Source: Pratylenchus scribneri | Taxonomy: Eukaryota; Nematoda; Chromadorea; Rhabditida; Pratylenchidae | DNA: 64,000 bases | Reading direction: 5' to 3' | Assembly (NCBI GenBank): GCA_030063045.1 | Contig: JAQSEB010000047.1 | Location: 2,914,001 to 2,978,000 of the forward strand | Notes under the pieces: model-generated | Told to the model about the DNA's origin: nothing | The model's input: the letters and a program-made list of their open reading frames with translations, nothing else | Databases searched by the model: none | Shown: positions 1 to 12,829 of the stretch, piece by piece | How the letters are laid out: each line of letters opens with the position of its first letter | Position numbering within the stretch: position 1 is the stretch's first letter | Program-made: the position numbers and the translations under genes

Positions 1-1253
1 CCAAAATTTGAAAAGCACAATCCGCCGATTGGGAATTTGATGCTGAAGCGGAAGAAAGCAATGAATCACGTCCATTGACTACGCCAATTGTCCAATTGAA
101 TGTTTCATTGACCCGAATGAGCACATTCTAAAAAAAATAAAATTAATCACTGGTCTTAATGTAAAAATCTCACAATTTTGTGTTTATCCTTCGATCCTTT
201 CCCTTCATCGAAGGCATCAAGCACAAATTGTGCTGGTTGAATGGAAACTTGCTGCTGTTCTCGGCCAACTTCCCTCGATAAAATGGTCCCTCGACAATTT
301 GTGGCAATCAGTGAAACGAAAGTAGAACTAAAATTAAGTAATTAAATAAAATTATGAAAACTAAATTTACCGTTGTCCACGATTCTCGAATGTCAGCCAA
401 AAACGATTGAAAATGTCCGGGCGAATGATGATGGCCTGATTGCTGGTCGTCCTAAATGCAATGCCGGCATCAAAATTTGCATCCAAAGAAAGTTGCGCAT
501 TTCCACCATTGCCAATTAGAGTGAACTAAACATTAAACAAATATATCGATATTAAATTAGCCAAAATTCTTACTGAATATCTGAAGTGTGCGCCATTTTC
601 CCGTTCAACGGCCAGCCGAGCCACATTTCGTTCAATTTTCTCAGGTTCATATTTGACTGTGATTTCGCACCATTCACCGGGTTGCATTATTGGCGATGAA
701 ATGTCCATAATCTAAAAAAGGTTAGGTCAATTTTATAAATCAAATTCAGAAATTAAACCTTAAAACAGTCCGACTCCAAATTAGCATCCTTCAAAGCCGA
801 CAAAATGCTGCATTTTATTCGCATTTGTTCACCGTCACAATTCCAAACTTTCTGTCGAAGTAGCATTGATCCGCCGATTGGAACATAGCCGAAATTCAGG
901 GTTGACTTATTTCGTTCGATGCCAAGCAAATTTTTTCGCGCGGATGAAGAACTAAATAAAATCAATAAATTAATTTAATAAAAAATTAGAACAAACATTG
1001 TATTGATTTCAAATTTTTGATCGAATTCATCACCGCATATTGAAGAAATGTCAAAAGTCGGCGGCCGATCAAACCAATCCGTTTCTGGTCCTTTAAAAAT
1101 TTAAAGTTAAAACATTATTTGATTAGAAAACAAACTTTTTGGTGTTGAATGTTTTGGTGGTTCAGGCTGTTGTGAAGGTATGCTCAATATTTGTGCCGAA
1201 TTCAATGTCGTATCCAATTGTTGTTGTTGATTATCCTCATTGTTGTCTGCCAT
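1..1253 (-). CDS. Cep192/SPD-2-like centrosomal protein, 5' part (runs off left edge)
   Basis: Partial gene whose ATG lies at 1251-1253. The N-terminus is Gln/Pro-rich (MADNNEDNQQQQLD), followed by at least five coding blocks separated by short introns. The block at about 770-955 contains LNFGYVPIGG and the next contains PGEWCEITVKYEP. These beta-strand-like segments resemble the MSP/ASH-type immunoglobulin folds at the C-terminal end of SPD-2/Cep192. In that family the protein recruits pericentriolar material and drives centriole assembly. Further blocks lie at about 370-525, 180-330 and 1-130; the remainder is outside the window. The short lead before the ASH-like region suggests a compact protein or a domain-only paralogue. 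Another ASH-domain protein (Hydin-like or ciliary) is possible, so the family name is moderate and the existence of the gene is firm. Confidence 0.55.
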
Positions 1254-2134
1254 AATTTAACCCGTAATTTTATATTTTTCTAAAAATATCGTCAATTATT
1301 GATCTTAATGTTGTATTTTTAGTCCAAATTTTATCTATTCGAATCCTGGGTTATTTTGGTGGATGAAGAAATGGGAAGAAAGATTCGGATGGGAGGAATT
1401 GGTGGCAGTAAAGGGAAGAAAGATGCCTCCTCTCCTCTTGGGTCACCCGAGCCGAGCGCCGAGCCCTGTGACGGCTTGGCTTGGTTGGTTGGTTGAGGAG
1501 GCTTGCCTCCTCCTTTCCGCCTTTGGTCGCTCCTTTTGGATGGCGATGACGGACGGGACGATGCGGCGATGTTGGGAAGTGGCGAAGAAGAAGGAGAAGG
1601 CTGGGAAGAAAGAATGGATGAGGATGCGATTGTGGAGGGGGAGGGTGGCGGTTGGGGAGATGGGTTTAGCAAGGCTTTACGCCTTGTTATTAGGGGAAAG
1701 GGGCCGGTGGCCAAGTAGCAGGCTAGGTTCTTCATTCTTCTTTTTCTACTACGGCCCAAAACGTCAAGCCCCAATGCCCGTTGCAAGAAAAATAGCATAA
1801 AGAATGTGGAGACGGACGACGACGAACGCATTGGCGCGTTTTGAAAATCGGACATTTATGCGCGTTTTGAAAATTAGTACATTTATAATTTAAATTTATG
1901 CTAAAAGATGATATGTCATAAAAATATAAAAAAAAATAAATAAATGTAAAAATAAATAAATAAAATAAATGCAATTGCAAACCGATATAAAAGATAAAAC
2001 GGTGCGATGATGATATAAGCATAGGTCCAAAAAATCCTAAACTAATGATAAATAAATATTTACACAGTAAAGTTTCCAGAGAATAAAATCAATTATCAAT
2101 CAATTAATAATCGGCAAAAAACAACGAAAAGTAA
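1254..2134. other. Divergent intergenic region with GC-richer, low-complexity island
   Basis: This region separates the SPD-2-like and eL31 starts, so it should hold both promoters. From about 1360 to 1800 the base composition shifts to G-rich purine tracts on the plus strand. Long open frames occur there on both strands (for example 1331-1855 minus and 1363-1800 plus), but they encode biased Pro/Ser or Trp/Arg/Gly-rich strings with no recognisable domain, so no gene is called. A short perfect hairpin, GAGGAGGC-TT-GCCTCCTC, lies near 1495-1512. The right part carries one arm of the inverted repeat that brackets eL31. Confidence 0.5.
1836..1925 (-). repeat. Left arm of inverted repeat flanking eL31
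   Basis: On the minus strand this block reads through CGCGCATAAATGTCCGAT flanked by two TTTTCAAAACGC units. It matches 3733-3820 on the plus strand over about 85 bases with a few indels. The two arms face each other across the eL31 gene. Confidence 0.75.
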
Positions 2135-3453
2135 ATGGCGGCAAAGAAGCAACGAGGCGAGAAGAAGGCCAAGAGCTCACTGAACAAAATGGTTACCCGC
2201 GAGTACACCATTCACATGCACAAGCTCATTCATGGAATGTACGGTTTACTTTTATTCTAATTTTAGTGAATTTTTATTGAAAATATTAAAAATGACTAAA
2301 AATATTAAGCACGACAAAGGATTTTAAGGGTTTCTAACTGTTCAATGGTTTGTCCTAGCTCCTAGATAAAAAAAAAACCCTATAAAATCTTTATCGGTAG
2401 ATCTCGTAAGACGCATCATTTGATTGTTTTGATTTGGGTTGGATTAAACCAATTATAAACTTAGTTTTGAACCAAAATTGGTTTAAATCGTTAAAACCTT
2501 TAACTATTGACCAAACCATGATAAATTATAAATATAAACCATTCCATTCGATATGTCTTGACGGGATTTATCCGAATGTGTTTCGGATTGTAGGTCTAGG
2601 ACAAACCAATGAATCGCTCTGATCTTTTCTCCATTTTCAATACTTTATCGACAAATTAAATACTATTTTTATTCAGTGGTTTCAAATATCGAGCGCCACG
2701 TGCCATCAGAGGTCAAGAAATTTGCCGAGAAGCAAATGGCCACTCCAGATGTTCGCATCGACACACGTCTGAACAAATTCCTCTGGTCTCAGGGCGTTCG
2801 GTATTCCATTCCATTATTTTTAATTTAATTATTTCCCTAATTTCATAGTAATGTTCCATACCGAGTCCGTGTCCGCTTGTCGCGTCGACGCAATGATGAC
2901 GAGGACTCACCGCACAAACTCTACACCTTGGTATTCTATGTATTCTATTAAACATTAATAATAACTTGATTTTCTTAATAAGTTTCGAGAATCGAGATGA
3001 GTTCTTAATTATTCGATAGGAAATAAGATATAGTTCACTATTAATTGAGTCGAAACAATATGAAAATAATCAATTTATCAGTTTTTAATATATTCTAAGA
3101 AAAATCAAAAATCCTACGTAACAGTCTCAATCTCTACATATTTTTGAGTTATAGACAGCTAATAATATAAAAAAATAGATAGCTTGCTTAATGTATTTAT
3201 TATTTAATGAATCAGAATTCCAAATTAGATTTTTAAAAATGTTATCATTCACAAATAAGTAATTCCCCAATCAATCATTTGACTTGATTTCTTTTATCTA
3301 ATCCAATATGAGTAATAATTTGATAAATTCATCCCTTCCCATTACTGATAATATTTTAAACAATTATACAATTTTAACATTTTTCAGGTCACCCACGTGC
3401 CAGTGACTTCTTTCAAGCGGCTCACCACTGTGAATGTGGAAAGCGAAGATTGA
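2135..3453 (+). CDS. rpl-31: 60S ribosomal protein eL31, with disrupted frame in a conserved block
   Basis: Large-subunit protein of the eL31 family. Exon 1 (2135-2238 or -2243) gives [15 protein letters not shown] and [15 protein letters not shown]. Exon 2 is 2677-2800, exon 3 2849-2930 and exon 4 3388-3453, ending VNVESED. Exons 2-4 carry family hallmarks: [29 protein letters not shown] and KLYTL. In exon 2 the conserved [11 protein letters not shown] reads in one frame, and [10 protein letters not shown], which should follow directly, reads in another. The DNA has ATCAGAGGTC where ATCAGAGAGGTC would keep frame, so two bases appear to be missing near 2706-2712. Using the alternative donor at 2244 restores an open frame but replaces about 11 conserved residues ([12 protein letters not shown]). 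This could be a sequence error, a compensated mutation or an early pseudogene. Intron 1 contains an interspersed element. Confidence 0.9.
2341..2613 (+). mobile_element. Interspersed element family 2, copy 1 (intron 1 of eL31)
   Basis: The element is bounded by imperfect terminal inverted repeats, TTCAATGGTTTGTCCTAG at 2341 and CTAGGACAAACCAATGAA ending near 2613. Its interior (TTTTGAACCAAAATTGGTTT, GACCAAACCATGATAAATTA, GTCTTGAC) recurs at about 45610-45845 and, inverted, at about 19060-19245. It has no coding capacity, as expected of a MITE-like non-autonomous element. Confidence 0.6.
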
Positions 3454-4089
3454 AAATGCTACCGCAATTTGAAGTAGAAGATTAAAAGGCAATTGCAATT
3501 GGCAATCCAACAATTTTGTTATTTATTATTTAACTTTTTTTTTCTCGGATAAATTATTTAAGAAGATTTACAAGTTACATAACAACCCTCTAGAGTTACG
3601 AAATTATAAAATAGTAATAATTTTTTTTCAAATAATTTGATAAAATAATCCAGCTTCAAGCCGAAAAAAAATAAAAATGGAATGCAGCAATTAAAAACGA
3701 GATTTAATATAATTTTTATTTTTTATAATTTATGACATTTCGTTTTTTGGCGTAAATTTAAATTTATAAATGTACTTTTTTCAAAACGCGCATAAATGTC
3801 CGATTTTCAAAACGCTACTCAACCACGACGAACATGGAAAAAAATTATGACATTTGGTCTTAAGAATTTTAACGATGCGCCAAAAATTTTGTACTTTTTG
3901 TTTCAAATTCAGTCTAATTCCTCTCATTATTTTTTCACACCGACCCGACATGCGACAACCAAGGCCGAGAGCCAATAAAGTTAAAAAATTCATACATTTT
4001 TTTTATAAATTTGTTTCATAAAATAAAAGCTTTTGAAAATTGCATCCTTCAGGTCAATTGAACGCCTAACTTTTTAAAAATTGATAAAA
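3454..4089. other. Intergenic region between eL31 and metaxin
   Basis: AT-rich spacer between two plus-strand genes. It holds the right arm of the eL31-flanking inverted repeat. The open frames over 3781-3993 on both strands are short and overlap that repeat, so no gene is called. Confidence 0.5.
3733..3820 (+). repeat. Right arm of inverted repeat flanking eL31
   Basis: Contains CGCGCATAAATGTCCGAT between two TTTTCAAAACGC units and an AT-rich tail. It is the inverse of 1836-1925. The sequence homology stops on the gene-distal side of the last AAAACGC. Confidence 0.75.
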
Positions 4090-5429
4090 ATGGAGCTTTT
4101 TATTTGGCCAAGCGAATTTGGTTTACCTTCAATGGATATTTACTCACTTCAATTTATGGCATGTAGCAAATTTTGTGCAGCTCCGATCACATTTCGTCAT
4201 TCAAAACAACCATGGGAATCTCCTACAGGTTTTTTTTTTGAAATATTTCGAATTAAATGATAAAAATAACAGGTGAACTTCCCTATTTTGTGAACAATGA
4301 AACCGGGGAAAAAATTACAGACTTTGTGCAATTTGTTGATTATTTACGGAATAGCAAACAGGTTTAATCAATTTAATAAACCAATTAAGATAATAATGTT
4401 TAGGATGTTGTTCTGGATAATGAACTTATTCCCACCCAACTTTCTGATTTTGATGCATATAATGCCCTTATAAATCAAAAGCTTCGTCCAGCAATGGTAT
4501 AAAATTTCCTTTCAAACCGTTTTTAATTACCATTTTAGCTTCAATTACTTTGGGTCGATCGTTATAATTACACGGCCATTACCCACGAATGTTATGCTCA
4601 ACATTTATATTTTCCATACAATTTCATTTGGACAAATAGAAGAAGAAGGGAAGCGGAAAAATTGGTCAATAGATGCAATAAAAGTCCGCAAGAATTAATT
4701 TTGGATGCAATTCAGGTTATTTTCATAAAATTAAATAAACAAAAATAAATTAATAATTTAAGGCATTGAATCTGCTTTCATCAAAATTGTCGGATAATAA
4801 ATATTTTTGCGGAGACAAGTATCCAAAAAATTTATTTAGACAAAATAAAATCACATTTTAAGACCATCTTCATTGGATGCCCTAGTTTTTGGCTATTTGG
4901 CTCCATTAATGCGCACCCCGTTGCCCAATGATCGGCTTCAAATGCATTTGGCGGCCACACCAAATTTGGTATTAAAAATATTTTCAAATATATTTATCAT
5001 TTAATTTTTGTTAGGTTCGCTTTGTGGAATCAATTCTCAGCATTGTATAATCCATTGTTTATATTTTAATTTAATTTTCACCATTTTAGTACATGCCTTT
5101 GTCTGATCAAATTCTCAGGGAATTGGTAAATTTAAATAATTATTCGGACATTAATTTTCACTCATTTTCCATTAAAGAAGTCTTCTCGACCATTTTGGCA
5201 AAAACGAAAGGATGAAGCCCAAAAATTGATGGAAGATACTCGAATTGAGAGGGAAATGAAGAAAAATGAAAGGGAAAAGCAAAAGGAGTCCGGATTACAG
5301 AGGACAATATTTTTTGTGTTTGGCTCAATTGTGGTCGCCGCTCTGTTCTCAATTCATACGGGCATATTCACCATTGAGAAGCCGGAAAAGAAGAAAAAAA
5401 GAGAGAAAAAAGCGATCAAAAATCAATGA
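4090..5429 (+). CDS. mtx-1: Metaxin, outer mitochondrial membrane import/sorting subunit
   Basis: Metaxins are GST-fold proteins on the outer mitochondrial membrane. They work with the SAM complex in beta-barrel assembly and, in animals, in mitochondrial transport adaptors. The start gives [20 protein letters not shown], typical of the metaxin thioredoxin-like N-domain, with FCAAPITF after it. The C-domain includes YFCGDK plus [16 protein letters not shown] across a splice junction (the GST-C-like motif) and [12 protein letters not shown] single hydrophobic segment near the C-terminus ([17 protein letters not shown]) is followed by a Lys-rich tail, consistent with tail anchoring. The gene has about nine exons with introns of 40-60 bases, and the protein is roughly 320 residues. 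Within the family it fits MTX1/3 rather than MTX2 because of the C-terminal membrane anchor. Confidence 0.88.
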
Positions 5430-5582
5430 TTTATTCAATAAAAATTTATTTATTTTTTGATAGATAAAAATTATTGTTTTAAAATTGGGCAAAATAGAAA
5501 ATTGGGGAGAGGGAATACTACTGAAATAAACAATAAATTTGCGGTGGAATGAATGGTTTTTTTTTGCAAGAATTGTTAAAAT

Positions 5583-7246
<1,664 letters not shown>

Positions 7247-7877
7247 TATTTATTTGGAATAATTTGAGCTGAAATAGTAGAATCGAGAATTAGTAAAATT
7301 TTTGGTTTTTTTTTGAGAATGATCTATGAGGTTGGTATGAATATGAATGACTCAGCAGATTTCAAAAATAATTTCGAAACAAAAAAAATTGATGATGAGG
7401 TTGAGGGATGGATTGGGCTTTAATCTATGAACGGGATTTTGCATTTACTAAAAGGAAATCGACTGTGGTGGAATGACCTCAATAAACGAACCGCCGGAGA
7501 ATTAAAATAGTCTTCTCCATTGATCATTGATTTATCATTTGAGCACTAACAATAAAATATACGTATGTTGACGTAAAGTGAAAGAAGAATGTGGTTTATT
7601 GGTTTAGAGTTTAAAATGGTTGACTATTATGACTACTATGTGACCTAAAATAATGTGTCATTGTTGTGCTGTTTATTCGCCGTATTTGGGTCCATTTGAG
7701 GATTGGGAAACAAAGTTTATTCTTTTAAATTCATTTATAAATTAAAATCAAAAAAATTTACAAAAAAAATGATTATGGAATTCTTCTTTGGGCAAGTCAA
7801 TCAATAATATTACAATAAAATGGAGAAAAAGATCATTTCATATCAAAAAATCACAATAATATTCTTCTTTGGAATGA
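7247..7877. other. Intergenic region upstream of the MK2-like gene
   Basis: This is the spacer between the rhomboid stop and the MK2-like start, both on the minus strand. It is AT-rich with no credible coding or structured RNA signal and probably contains the kinase promoter. Tracts of A near 7380 and 7750 are unremarkable. Confidence 0.4.
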
Positions 7878-9281
7878 TTAGCCATACTTTTTGCACCAAT
7901 CGGCTGGAGGTACATTTATCTCCCGGATCAAAACAGTAATTAGGCAGCCGAGGATGAATACAATTAAAAGGGCGAGTGCAGTCCACCAAGCATATTTTTC
8001 CCATTCTCTTTTGAATAAATTGCGTAGAATAACAATGCCAAGGAAGAGGCCGGCAACAAAACCACCAATATGGGAAATATATGAAACCTTAAAAATGGAA
8101 AAAATTAAATTTTATCAAAAAAAAAATACAAACTTTATTTGGAGAATCGGCAAAATATCGTTGATAAATGGAAACGCCAATATCAGAAGTGACGAAAACG
8201 GCAAGAATTGAGGCACGAATCCAATTGAATTCCATTTCACTCCAATTAATGATCACATTGGCAATATGGGCAGACAAAAGAGTGTAACTAAAATAATCAA
8301 AATTGATGGAAAATTAATTTAAAAATGCTTACACGCCACCGGAAGCTCCTGCCAAAAAGACATCTCGGTCAAAAATGAAGAAGAGAAGTGCACCGCACAT
8401 CACTCCGACCAAATAAAGTGTGCCAATTCGCCAATATTTGTGCACCAATTCCAGCGGAATTCCCAACAAAATTTGAACGGCCAAATTTGTGAGCAAATGA
8501 ACAAATCTGAAAAATAAAAATTAAAAAAATTAATTTGAATTAATTAAAAACCAACCCAACATGGACAAACATATAACTGAAATAACGCCAAATTTGCAAT
8601 TTTGCACACGGATTCAATATTAGAGGAGAATTGACTGGAGCACATTTTGCGGGCAAAAATCGTTGGCCTTCACAAAAATAAATTTCTTGATAGAAATAGC
8701 ATCCAATTTGAAGAATGGAGATCAAAACCTTCAAATAAAATTAATTATTTAAATAAATTAAAATTTGTTACCATGAAAAATGGAGGCGGAAAGCAATTAT
8801 ATTCCAATAAATAGCGAATCTTTCCCGTCTGTTGACTTTTTGGAAGGACCGAACGTGCCGCATAAACTATTATTAAATTTTTTGATTAATTTATTTGAAA
8901 ACTTTCGACCAACCAATAATGCTTCTCATTCGCATTCTTTTTGCTCGTGCCATCTACAAAAAAACAGAATTAATTAAATTTAAAATTTTCAAACCAATGC
9001 CGAAAATTCCGGAAAATCAATTTGATTGTCGCCATTTTGGTCAACACCTTTGACCAGGGAATTTGCTTCGCCTCGAGTCAGTCCAAATGAATAGGCCCCC
9101 ACACGAACCGCATGTTTCAATTCTTCAGCCGGAATCAATCCATCATTGTCAATGTCAAACTAAATTTGAATAAGTTTTCTTTGAATTAAATTTAAAAAAA
9201 ACTTACGGCTCTGAACAAATTGTACCATTCTTCGCATTCTCGAGGATTTTCACAATGCAGCTTTTCTGGACATTGATGCAT
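7878..9281 (-). CDS. EF-hand rhomboid intramembrane serine protease
   Basis: Polytopic rhomboid protease with a cytoplasmic calcium-binding N-terminus. The start is MHQCPEKLHCENPREC at 9281. EF-hand 1 has FDIDNDGLIPAEE and EF-hand 2 VDQNGDNQIDFPEF, both with near-complete acidic loops. The membrane domain begins around 8760 (FFMVLISILQIGCYF) and includes YFSYMFVHVGFVHLLTN, then the catalytic AGASGGVYTLLSAH with the nucleophilic Ser. SYISHIGGFVAG carries the catalytic His. It ends with a final helix and PPADWCKKYG. This matches the secretase-type RHBDL1-3 and Drosophila rhomboid architecture, which cleaves single-pass substrates such as EGF ligands. Both catalytic residues are intact, so it is predicted active. 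Several introns are about 50 bases. Confidence 0.9.
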
Positions 9282-9687
9282 TTTTTTTTATCTAAAATTT
9301 GGAATTTTTAATATTGGAATTTCTCAAAATTATCGATTGTTCATTTTCTTATTTTATTTCCATGAAAAAATTAAGGTGGGATGGAATTGGATGGTATTGG
9401 AGGAGTTGGAAATGACAGTGGGTGCGAAACATTCCACTCCTTTATTTTTGTGACTTAATCGCCCGCCCCCTTCTTTAACTATATAAAGGTAATTCAACCC
9501 ACTTTCCATGGATTTATTCCACTTTAATGCCGAGAATTTTGAATAGATAGATAAAAAATAAAATAATGAAAAAATTATCATTCATTGTGAAAATAATAAT
9601 TAGATAAAATCTTTTATTTGTTTTTCCAAATTAAAATAAATAATTAAAAAATTCATAAAAAATCAATTCAAATATTTAATAATAATT
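9282..9687. other. Intergenic region, TAF9 to rhomboid
   Basis: Spacer between two minus-strand genes. A modest open frame exists at 9354-9581, but it has no domain character and low coding quality. Nothing else is seen. Confidence 0.4.
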
Positions 9688-10365
9688 TTAATCGTAATCA
9701 TCTTCTTCTTCATCTGCCGGTTTTTCCTCATCATCACCGGGGAATGGCCTTTTTCTATCCGATCGACCCATTAATAAATTGGAGACAATTTCTGGGTTAA
9801 AATTGTGGACATTTGCCACCGATGGCGGTTTCCTTTGCTGATTTTGTTGAGTTCGCTAAAATAAATTTTAAAATAATATTTAATTTTAAATTAAATTTAC
9901 TTGTCGAATTTCTGCATTATTTGATGTCGACGATTGTTGTTCTTCATTTGCATTCAAATGTTCATAATTTGGTTGCAATTGACAAAAACGATCATTTGGC
10001 AATCGGAGACCGAAATTTTGTCGAATTTGTGGCAAAGGTTGAGAATTCTTTTCCGCAGCAATTTCAGCCAAAAGTGATTTTGGTGGTCGATCTTTCCAAT
10101 ATTTTTCATCTAAAAAACATATTTAAATTTGTTTTTAATTAATAAAAATATTACTAAATGCTTTCAATGCGAATTCCACATCACTTTTGTCCATTTGTTT
10201 CTTCTCACTGTATTGGGCCAGTGAATGTGCTTCGATTAGAATTTGTTTTGTAAGTGAATAGGCAACGTCGCACATTTGTAAAAGCAATTGGGGTTCATAT
10301 TCCGTAATGCCGGCCTCTTGAAATAATTGTTTGATTGTGTCCACCGACTGAGGCAATTTTGCCAT
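9688..10365 (-). CDS. taf-9: TFIID subunit TAF9 (histone-fold)
   Basis: General transcription factor subunit of TFIID (and SAGA-type complexes in other animals) that pairs with TAF6 through a histone fold. The first exon encodes [47 protein letters not shown]-like [12 protein letters not shown] and [12 protein letters not shown]: the full H3-like histone fold of TAF9. Downstream exons give [19 protein letters not shown] (the conserved TAF9 linker with RPP and LP) and an acidic tail ending EEEDDYD. Three exons are visible. The start codon is 144 bases from the UTP15 stop on the same strand, with an AAATAAG acceptor-like site 9 bases before the ATG, consistent with trans-splicing. Confidence 0.88.
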
Positions 10366-10508
10366 TTTTAATTCTTATTTAAATAATAAATTATTTAAAA
10401 ATGAGAAATAAATTTGGAAATTCAAACCAATAACAAAAAAAAATAAATTCGTAAGAAAATTTATAACACAAAAAAAACAACAAAAACAATAAAAATAATT
10501 AAAACAAA

Positions 10509-12536
10509 TTAATGACCATTTTGTTTATTCTTCCCATTTTCCTCCTCTTCATCTTCTGTTGTTGCCATAATCAATTCCATCTTTAAAATAATTAAATTAA
10601 ATATTAGTCCAAATTAGGATACATACCATTCCAATTGTCCGGGACAACTCTCTTTGCAAAGCAATTTCTTTGGCCACATTTTTCTCGAATAATTCCAATG
10701 ATTTGCGAGCAAAACCAGTCAATGGTTTACGGGAATAAATGTCTTAAAATTAAATAATAAAACACAAATTAAGTTAATTAATTACCCAAAGTTTTCATTG
10801 AAACATCAAAAAGAATATCGAAGAATGGAACATGGAAAAGTTGGCGGCCAAAAAATGCAAACAAATCTCGCAAAACATCCATTTTTTGATTGGATAATCC
10901 ACCGGCGAGTTCTTGCCTTATTCGAATTTGTTGGAAAACGGCCACAACATATTCCGGTGCCAGCGAATTTTGTGAACGCATTATTTTGGCCACCAATTCA
11001 TTGAAACGCCGTTCACGCAAAAAATAATCATATTTGACCAATCGAAGCTAAAATAATTCATCAAAAATTGAATTAAATTCCAATTAAACCTGTTCCAATT
11101 GTCTTTCGGTAATTTCGAGTGGAATTCGTTTTATTTTCCCATCTTTTTCCTTCTCAACCGCAACCAATCCTCGCAATTCATTTTCTTCTCGATTTTTTAT
11201 TTTGGTGGCCACATTTTTGGGTAGAACATCCGCCAAAATTCTGTTTCGGTCCAATTTTGACTTCTTCCCTTTCTTTTCCATTTTTTCACTTTTTTCCTCC
11301 TCTTTTCTTCGATAAATTGACAATTTATTGTTTCCCATGCCAAAAGCCATGCATTTATCCTCATTGTCCAAAGCCAGCGATAAAACGGTGGATTCAACTT
11401 TGAATGAATAAACCGGTTCAATTTCCGCCTCATTGCCAATTCGAATAGCATTTATTCGTCGATCAATTCCACCGGTCAGCAAATAATTTCCATTCTTTGA
11501 TAAACACAAAGAAGTGACCTAAATAAAATTAATTAAATTTGAATTAATTTAATTAAATTAACCGTTTTTCTGTGATTATTCAAAATGTGAATTGTTTTGC
11601 CCATTCGAATGTCCCAAATATTCACAAAAGTGCCACCAGCTGAGGCCAATAAATTCTCATTTGGCAAAAAGAGGATCTTTTCCACTGGAGATCCATGGTC
11701 AAAATAATGGCTTGGTTTGATGTTTTCGGCTTGTCGAGTATCCCAAAGGTGAACCGAATGATCATAGGAACCTAAAAACGATTCTAAATTTAATTAAAAT
11801 CGTAAATAAACCGGATGCGATTAGATTTTGCTGATTTTGGGAACATTGTCCGGTGCGAATAAAATCCGAATGAGCATCGTTGCATTCCCAAATTGGTTGG
11901 CCATTGTCCGTGGATAAGTCGAATAATTTAATGCACCGGTCGTCTCCGAATGAGGCAACTTTCCGCCCAGTTTTGTCATAATCAAATGCACCAACATTGC
12001 TTTTGTGCGCTTTGAATGTTCTAATTGCATTCCGCGGCCCATTTTTGTTTTGTTTATCCAAATGAATGTCGAAAAATTGAAGCAAACCATCTTGCGTTGA
12101 TGCTCCTAAAATACAAAATAAAATAGGACTTAATTAATAATTAAATTACCTAAAAGTGCTCCATCGTGCCGGTATTTCAAAAAGGAAAGCGGCGATTTGA
12201 ATCGATTGTAAATTGCAATTGGCTCATTGGTTTCAGTTTCATAAATTATTAACTAAAAATAACAATTAAAATGTACATGTTTTGTTTCCCACTTTTCGGC
12301 CACTTGCCACTGCCAAATTGTGCGGCTCCAATGGTCTAAAATCGCATGAAATAACATTGCTTGAATCTTCAAACTGTGCAATCTCCTTAAAATTTATTAT
12401 TTTAATTTGTGCTGATTTATTATTGCCGAAAAACCTGCATTTCCATCCAATATTTTTGTTCATCACTTGGCACAAATTTCTCTGTCGAATCCTCCGCAAC
12501 GGGAATAATTGGTTTAAAATGAGCAACCTTTGCCAT
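10509..12536 (-). CDS. utp-15: U3 snoRNP / t-UTP component UTP15
   Basis: WD40 protein of the small-subunit processome, needed for pre-18S rRNA processing and rDNA transcription. It starts MAKVAHFKPIIPVAEDSTEK, shared by the UTP15 family. WD repeats follow (IAQFEDSSNVISCDFRPL, TFKAHKSNVGAFDYDKTG, SYDHSVHLWDTRQ, AGGTFVNIWDIR, GIDRRINAIRI). The C-terminal UTP15_C region includes LRLVKYDYFLRERRFNELV and AVFQQIRIRQELAGGL. It ends NGKNKQNGH. About nine exons with 40-70-base introns are seen. Domain order and length fit the family; no defects were noted. It lies between CDC20 and TAF9 on the same strand with short spacers. Confidence 0.9.
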
Positions 12537-12829
12537 TTCTGATTTATTTAGGCTTAAAAATTTTTATTTTTCTATTTCTTTGATTTTTTGGAAAAATTTA
12601 TTATTTTCTATTCTTCACAATTAATGGCAACTTTCCGCCAAAACAATATATTCATATTCACAATAAATATTTTTGATGAAAGTTACATTTTATTTTGATA
12701 ATTTACATTACAAAAGTTCAAATAATTTTATCCAGTGAAAATCAAAGCATTAGAGACAAATCGAAATTAAAATTGAAAATAATGAGTAAAAGTGAAATAA
12801 TGGTTGTTGGTTCTTGGTTCTCGATAAAT

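Noticed and set aside
1331..1855. A 174-residue minus-strand open frame and overlapping plus-strand frames
   Set aside because: The sequence is compositionally biased (Pro/Ser or Arg/Gly/Trp) in a GC-shifted block, and its start lies in the inverted repeat. No domain or splice structure.
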